Assembly (NCBI GenBank): GCA_002696025.1
Contig: NZQU01000065.1
Location: 1 to 8,284, forward strand
Length of the DNA stretch: 8,284 nt
Origin: Crocinitomicaceae bacterium
Lineage (GTDB): Bacteria; Bacteroidota; Bacteroidia; Flavobacteriales_D; Crocinitomicaceae
Reading direction: 5' to 3'
The notes beneath the pieces are model-generated. The model did no database searches. It was not told the origin of the DNA and saw nothing but the letters and a program-made list of their open reading frames with translations. Position numbers and translations under genes: made by a program. This document shows, in pieces, positions 5,861-8,284 of the stretch; the stretch's first letter is position 1, and each line of letters starts with the position of its first letter.

Positions 5861-6898
5861 ATGAGGCTTTGGAATAATCTAAATAAAGAAGAGTTGGAAA
5901 TCCAACTTCAAAAGCATCAGCATAAATATGTTACCATTTCATTTTACAAGTATGCAAAGATTAAAAACCCACAGTTATTTAGAGATCATTTATATCTAAT
6001 GTGGGACAACATCAATGTCGTTGGAAGAACTTATATAGCAAAAGAGGGAATCAATGCGCAAATTGCTGTTCCAAGTGCTTTTTTAGAACAGTTTACTGAT
6101 GAATTATATGATATACAATTTTTAAAAGATGTACGATTAAATTATTCAATTGATAATTCAGAAGCTGAGTTTTCTTTTCTAAAATTAAAGATTAAAGTTC
6201 GTGCTAAAATTTTAGCTGATGGTCTTAATGACTCAACATTTGATGTTACAGATAAAGGAGTCCATTTAAAAGCAAAAGAGTTTAATGAATTAATTCAGTC
6301 TAATGATTCTATTCTAATTGACATGAGGAATCATTATGAATCTGAAATTGGTCATTTTAAGGGTGCTGTTAGGCCTGATGTTGATACTTTTAGGGATTCT
6401 CTTCAGCACATTGAAGATTCTTATTTAAAAGGAAATGAAGATAAAAAAATTGTAATGTATTGTACTGGAGGGATTAGATGTGAAAAAGCTTCTGCATGGT
6501 ACAAACATAAAGGTTATAAAAATGTATATCAACTTGAAGGGGGAATTATTAAATATGCCCGTGATGCCCAATCTGAAGGTCTTGAAAATAAATTCATTGG
6601 AAAAAACTTTGTTTTTGATGAAAGAAGATCAGAACGAATAACAGATGATGTGATTTCTGTATGTCATCAGTGCGGGGTTCCATCAGATACACATGTAAAT
6701 TGTAAAAATCAAGCTTGTCACCTTCTTTTTATTCAATGTGAAAAATGTAAAATTAAATTTGATTCTTGTTGTTCAAAAGAATGTGCTGAAATCATCAAGC
6801 TTCCTATTGATGAACAGAGAAAGTTGAGAAAAGGAATTAATAAGAGCAATAAAATATTTAAAAAAGGTCGATCCGAAAAGTTGACGTATAAATCATAA
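5861..6898 (+). CDS. trhO: tRNA uridine-34 hydroxylase TrhO (rhodanese-domain, YceA family)
   Basis: TrhO uses oxygen to hydroxylate wobble U34 of certain tRNAs to 5-hydroxyuridine. The 345 residues show the full family architecture. The N-terminal domain has ISFYKYAKIKNPQLFRDHL (26-44) and GRTYIAKEGINAQIAVP (55-71). The rhodanese domain has ILIDMRNHYESEIGHFKGAV (151-170) and the catalytic loop CTGGIRC (201-207), in which Cys201 is the expected active-site Cys. ECs of the family end in a Cys-rich segment; here it includes CHQC (268-271), Cys281, Cys286, CEKC (293-296), Cys303, Cys304 and Cys308, probably a zinc-binding region. A Lys/Arg-rich tail follows (319-345). No key residue is missing. 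The gene follows a clear -7 box and precedes lgt by 29 nt. The start at 5861 gives the family N-terminus directly; no Shine-Dalgarno site is present. Confidence 0.95.
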   Translation: MRLWNNLNKEELEIQLQKHQHKYVTISFYKYAKIKNPQLFRDHLYLMWDNINVVGRTYIAKEGINAQIAVPSAFLEQFTDELYDIQFLKDVRLNYSIDNSEAEFSFLKLKIKVRAKILADGLNDSTFDVTDKGVHLKAKEFNELIQSNDSILIDMRNHYESEIGHFKGAVRPDVDTFRDSLQHIEDSYLKGNEDKKIVMYCTGGIRCEKASAWYKHKGYKNVYQLEGGIIKYARDAQSEGLENKFIGKNFVFDERRSERITDDVISVCHQCGVPSDTHVNCKNQACHLLFIQCEKCKIKFDSCCSKECAEIIKLPIDEQRKLRKGINKSNKIFKKGRSEKLTYKS

Positions 6899-6927
6899 TA
6901 ATTCAAATTTTATAAATAAAAAAAATA

Positions 6928-7761
6928 ATGTTTAATCAAGTTGTTAATTGGGATGTAACACCAGAGCTAATCGATGGTTGGAGGACACCAAATTTATATG
7001 GTCTTTTATTTGTTTCAGGATTAATATTAGGATATTTTGTTATTCGTAAAATGTTTAAAAAAGATAATTTAGATGAAAAATATTTAGATGCATTGGTTTT
7101 ATATATGGTGATTTCAATAATTATCGGCGCACGTTTAGGACATGTACTTTTTTATGGGCCTTATTTTGATGATCCCTCAACTGGTGAGATTGGTTATTTT
7201 TCTAATCCTCTTAGTATTTTTAAAATATGGGAAGGAGGTTTGGCTAGCCATGGGGCTGTTGTTTCTATCTTAATAGCTCTTTATTTATATTCCAAAAAGG
7301 TCGTCAAAAGACCTTACTTTTGGGTTTTGGATAGAATCTCTGCACCTATAGCAATAGCAGGTTGTTTTATTCGATTAGGAAATCTTGTCAACCATGAAAT
7401 CGTTGGTGTTCCATCGGATTTGCCTTGGGCATTCAGTTTTTCGAGATTTCAAAATGAATTTGGAATGATTGACTTGACGCCTAGACATCCGGCTCAATTG
7501 TATGAGGCTATTTGTTATTTGTTAGCATTTTTCATTCTTATGTTTCTTTATTGGAAGAAAAAAGGGTATGAAAAACCAGGATATGTTTTTGGTTATTTCT
7601 TAGTACTCGTTTTTGGGGCAAGATTTGGAGTAGAATTTATAAAAATTGGACAAACTGCAAGAGATTCTGTTCTTTTATTAAACACAGGTCAAATATTAAG
7701 TATTCCACTTGTTTTATCTGGGGTATATCTTATTTTAAAAGCTAAAAAAATCAAGCAATGA
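6928..7761 (+). CDS. lgt: Prolipoprotein diacylglyceryl transferase Lgt
   Basis: Lgt transfers a diacylglyceryl group from phosphatidylglycerol to the lipobox Cys of prolipoproteins in the inner membrane. The 277 residues contain about seven membrane segments (roughly 22-42, 53-76, 104-122, 135-150, 190-208, 217-236 and 254-271). Conserved sites are GARLGHVLFY (67-76), SHGAVV with His108 (equivalent to E. coli His103), IRLGNLVNHEIVG (148-160) with Arg149, Asn152 and Glu157 (E. coli Arg143, Asn146, Glu151), RHPAQLYE (186-193), and RFGVEF with Arg232 and Glu236 (E. coli Arg239, Glu243). All catalytic positions are present. It lies 29 nt after trhO and overlaps the methionine aminopeptidase start by 4 nt (ATGA), implying coupled translation. 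The two lipoproteins encoded at 4715-5805 would be among its substrates. Confidence 0.96.
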   Translation: MFNQVVNWDVTPELIDGWRTPNLYGLLFVSGLILGYFVIRKMFKKDNLDEKYLDALVLYMVISIIIGARLGHVLFYGPYFDDPSTGEIGYFSNPLSIFKIWEGGLASHGAVVSILIALYLYSKKVVKRPYFWVLDRISAPIAIAGCFIRLGNLVNHEIVGVPSDLPWAFSFSRFQNEFGMIDLTPRHPAQLYEAICYLLAFFILMFLYWKKKGYEKPGYVFGYFLVLVFGARFGVEFIKIGQTARDSVLLLNTGQILSIPLVLSGVYLILKAKKIKQ

Positions 7762-8284
7762 TTAGGCATAAAACCCCTCAGGAAATTGATATAATGAGAG
7801 ATGCGGCACAAATTGTTAGTCGTACGCTTGGTCTTATAGCAGAAAATATCGAAGAAGGAATTACCCCCTTCCATTTAGATCAATTGGCAGAAAATTACAT
7901 CATTTCTCAAAATGCTGTTCCCGGGTTTAAAGGCTTGTATGGCTGCCCAAGCACACTTCTTGTATCAGTTAATGAGCAAGTTGTTCATGGTTTGCCTACT
8001 GATCGTCCATTTCAATCTGGAGATGTTGTGTCTGTCGATTGTGGTGCAAAATATAAAGGATACTATGGAGATCATGCTTTCACTTTTGAAATTGGAGATG
8101 TAAAGCCAGATGTAAAAAAGCTACTTACAGTAACTAAAGAATGTTTAGATCTTGGAGTTAAAGCTTGTAGAACAGGAAATAGAATAGGAGACATTGGTTA
8201 TGCTATCCAACAGCATGCAGAAAGTCATGGTTATGGAGTTGTTAGGGAGTTGGTTGGTCATGGACTTGGAAAATCCTTACATGA
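7758..8284 (+). CDS. map: Type I methionine aminopeptidase (3' end beyond window)
   Basis: Map removes the initiator Met from nascent proteins using a two-metal site. The ATG at 7758 overlaps the lgt stop (ATGA), and the frame stays open to the window edge, giving 175 codons plus two bases. The protein begins MIRHKTPQEIDIMRDAAQIV, typical of bacterial type I enzymes without an N-terminal extension. VNEQVVHG (71-78) supplies His77 (E. coli His79). DVVSVDCGAKYKGYYGDHAF (89-108) gives metal ligands Asp94 and Asp105 (E. coli Asp97, Asp108). VREL, then VGHGLGKSLH (166-175), gives ligand His168 (E. coli His171) and His175 (His178). The two remaining Glu ligands, near 204 and 235 in E. coli, lie beyond the end. 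About 80-90 residues are missing only because the window stops. Nothing in the visible part is broken. Confidence 0.95.
   Translation, partial: MIRHKTPQEIDIMRDAAQIVSRTLGLIAENIEEGITPFHLDQLAENYIISQNAVPGFKGLYGCPSTLLVSVNEQVVHGLPTDRPFQSGDVVSVDCGAKYKGYYGDHAFTFEIGDVKPDVKKLLTVTKECLDLGVKACRTGNRIGDIGYAIQQHAESHGYGVVRELVGHGLGKSLH

Noticed and set aside
7689..7874. 61-codon open frame on the minus strand
   Set aside because: It is antisense across the lgt-map junction, where both + strand genes are certain.
7912..8103. 63-codon open frame on the + strand
   Set aside because: It is an out-of-frame shadow of the methionine aminopeptidase gene, whose frame carries the metal-ligand motifs.
1..8284. A previously undescribed defence, mobile or biosynthetic system
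   Set aside because: All genes but the edge fragment and the small lipoprotein fit known families, mostly core ones. No transposase, integrase, repeat array or nuclease cassette is present.

Overview
The window looks like chromosomal DNA of a low-GC marine-type Bacteroidota, most likely Flavobacteriia/Flavobacteriales. The evidence is very AT-rich sequence, absence of Shine-Dalgarno sites before the starts, promoter-like TAnnTTTG boxes, the long Bacteroidota form of NusB, lipoproteins with short signal peptides, and a leucine-dehydrogenase-type enzyme next to nusB. The organism assignment is inferred from family features, not from a marker gene.

Layout. Positions 1-90 hold the last 29 codons of an unidentified + strand gene, followed by a strong hairpin terminator (about 99-133) that also serves the convergent minus-strand genes. 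On the minus strand are an outer-membrane beta-barrel protein (151-777) and, upstream of it, an ABC exporter half-transporter (837-2579). A 78-bp divergent region (2580-2657) separates these from a compact + strand cluster. That cluster is Glu/Leu dehydrogenase (2658-3752), nusB (3762-4709), a DUF1573 lipoprotein (4715-5113), yajC (5126-5392) and a small Cys-containing lipoprotein (5392-5805), with gaps of 9, 5, 12 and -1 nt, so probably one operon. A second + strand unit follows a good Bacteroidota-type -7 box at 5831-5838: trhO (5861-6898), lgt (6928-7761) and the 5' two-thirds of a type I methionine aminopeptidase (7758 to the window end, overlapping lgt by 4 nt).

How the genes relate. Most of the window is housekeeping. 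It covers transcription antitermination and rRNA synthesis (NusB), tRNA wobble modification (TrhO), protein export (YajC), lipoprotein lipidation (Lgt, which would act on the two lipoproteins encoded just upstream) and N-terminal Met removal (Map), plus branched-chain amino acid metabolism (dehydrogenase) and an exporter. I do not see a new multi-gene system, mobile element, CRISPR array or RNA gene. The points most worth a second look are a degenerate internal repeat in NusB, the Glu-to-Asp change at the ABC catalytic position, the unknown lipoprotein with a CxC motif, and a small tandem repeat in the outer-membrane protein. No stretch longer than 300 bases lacks a gene.
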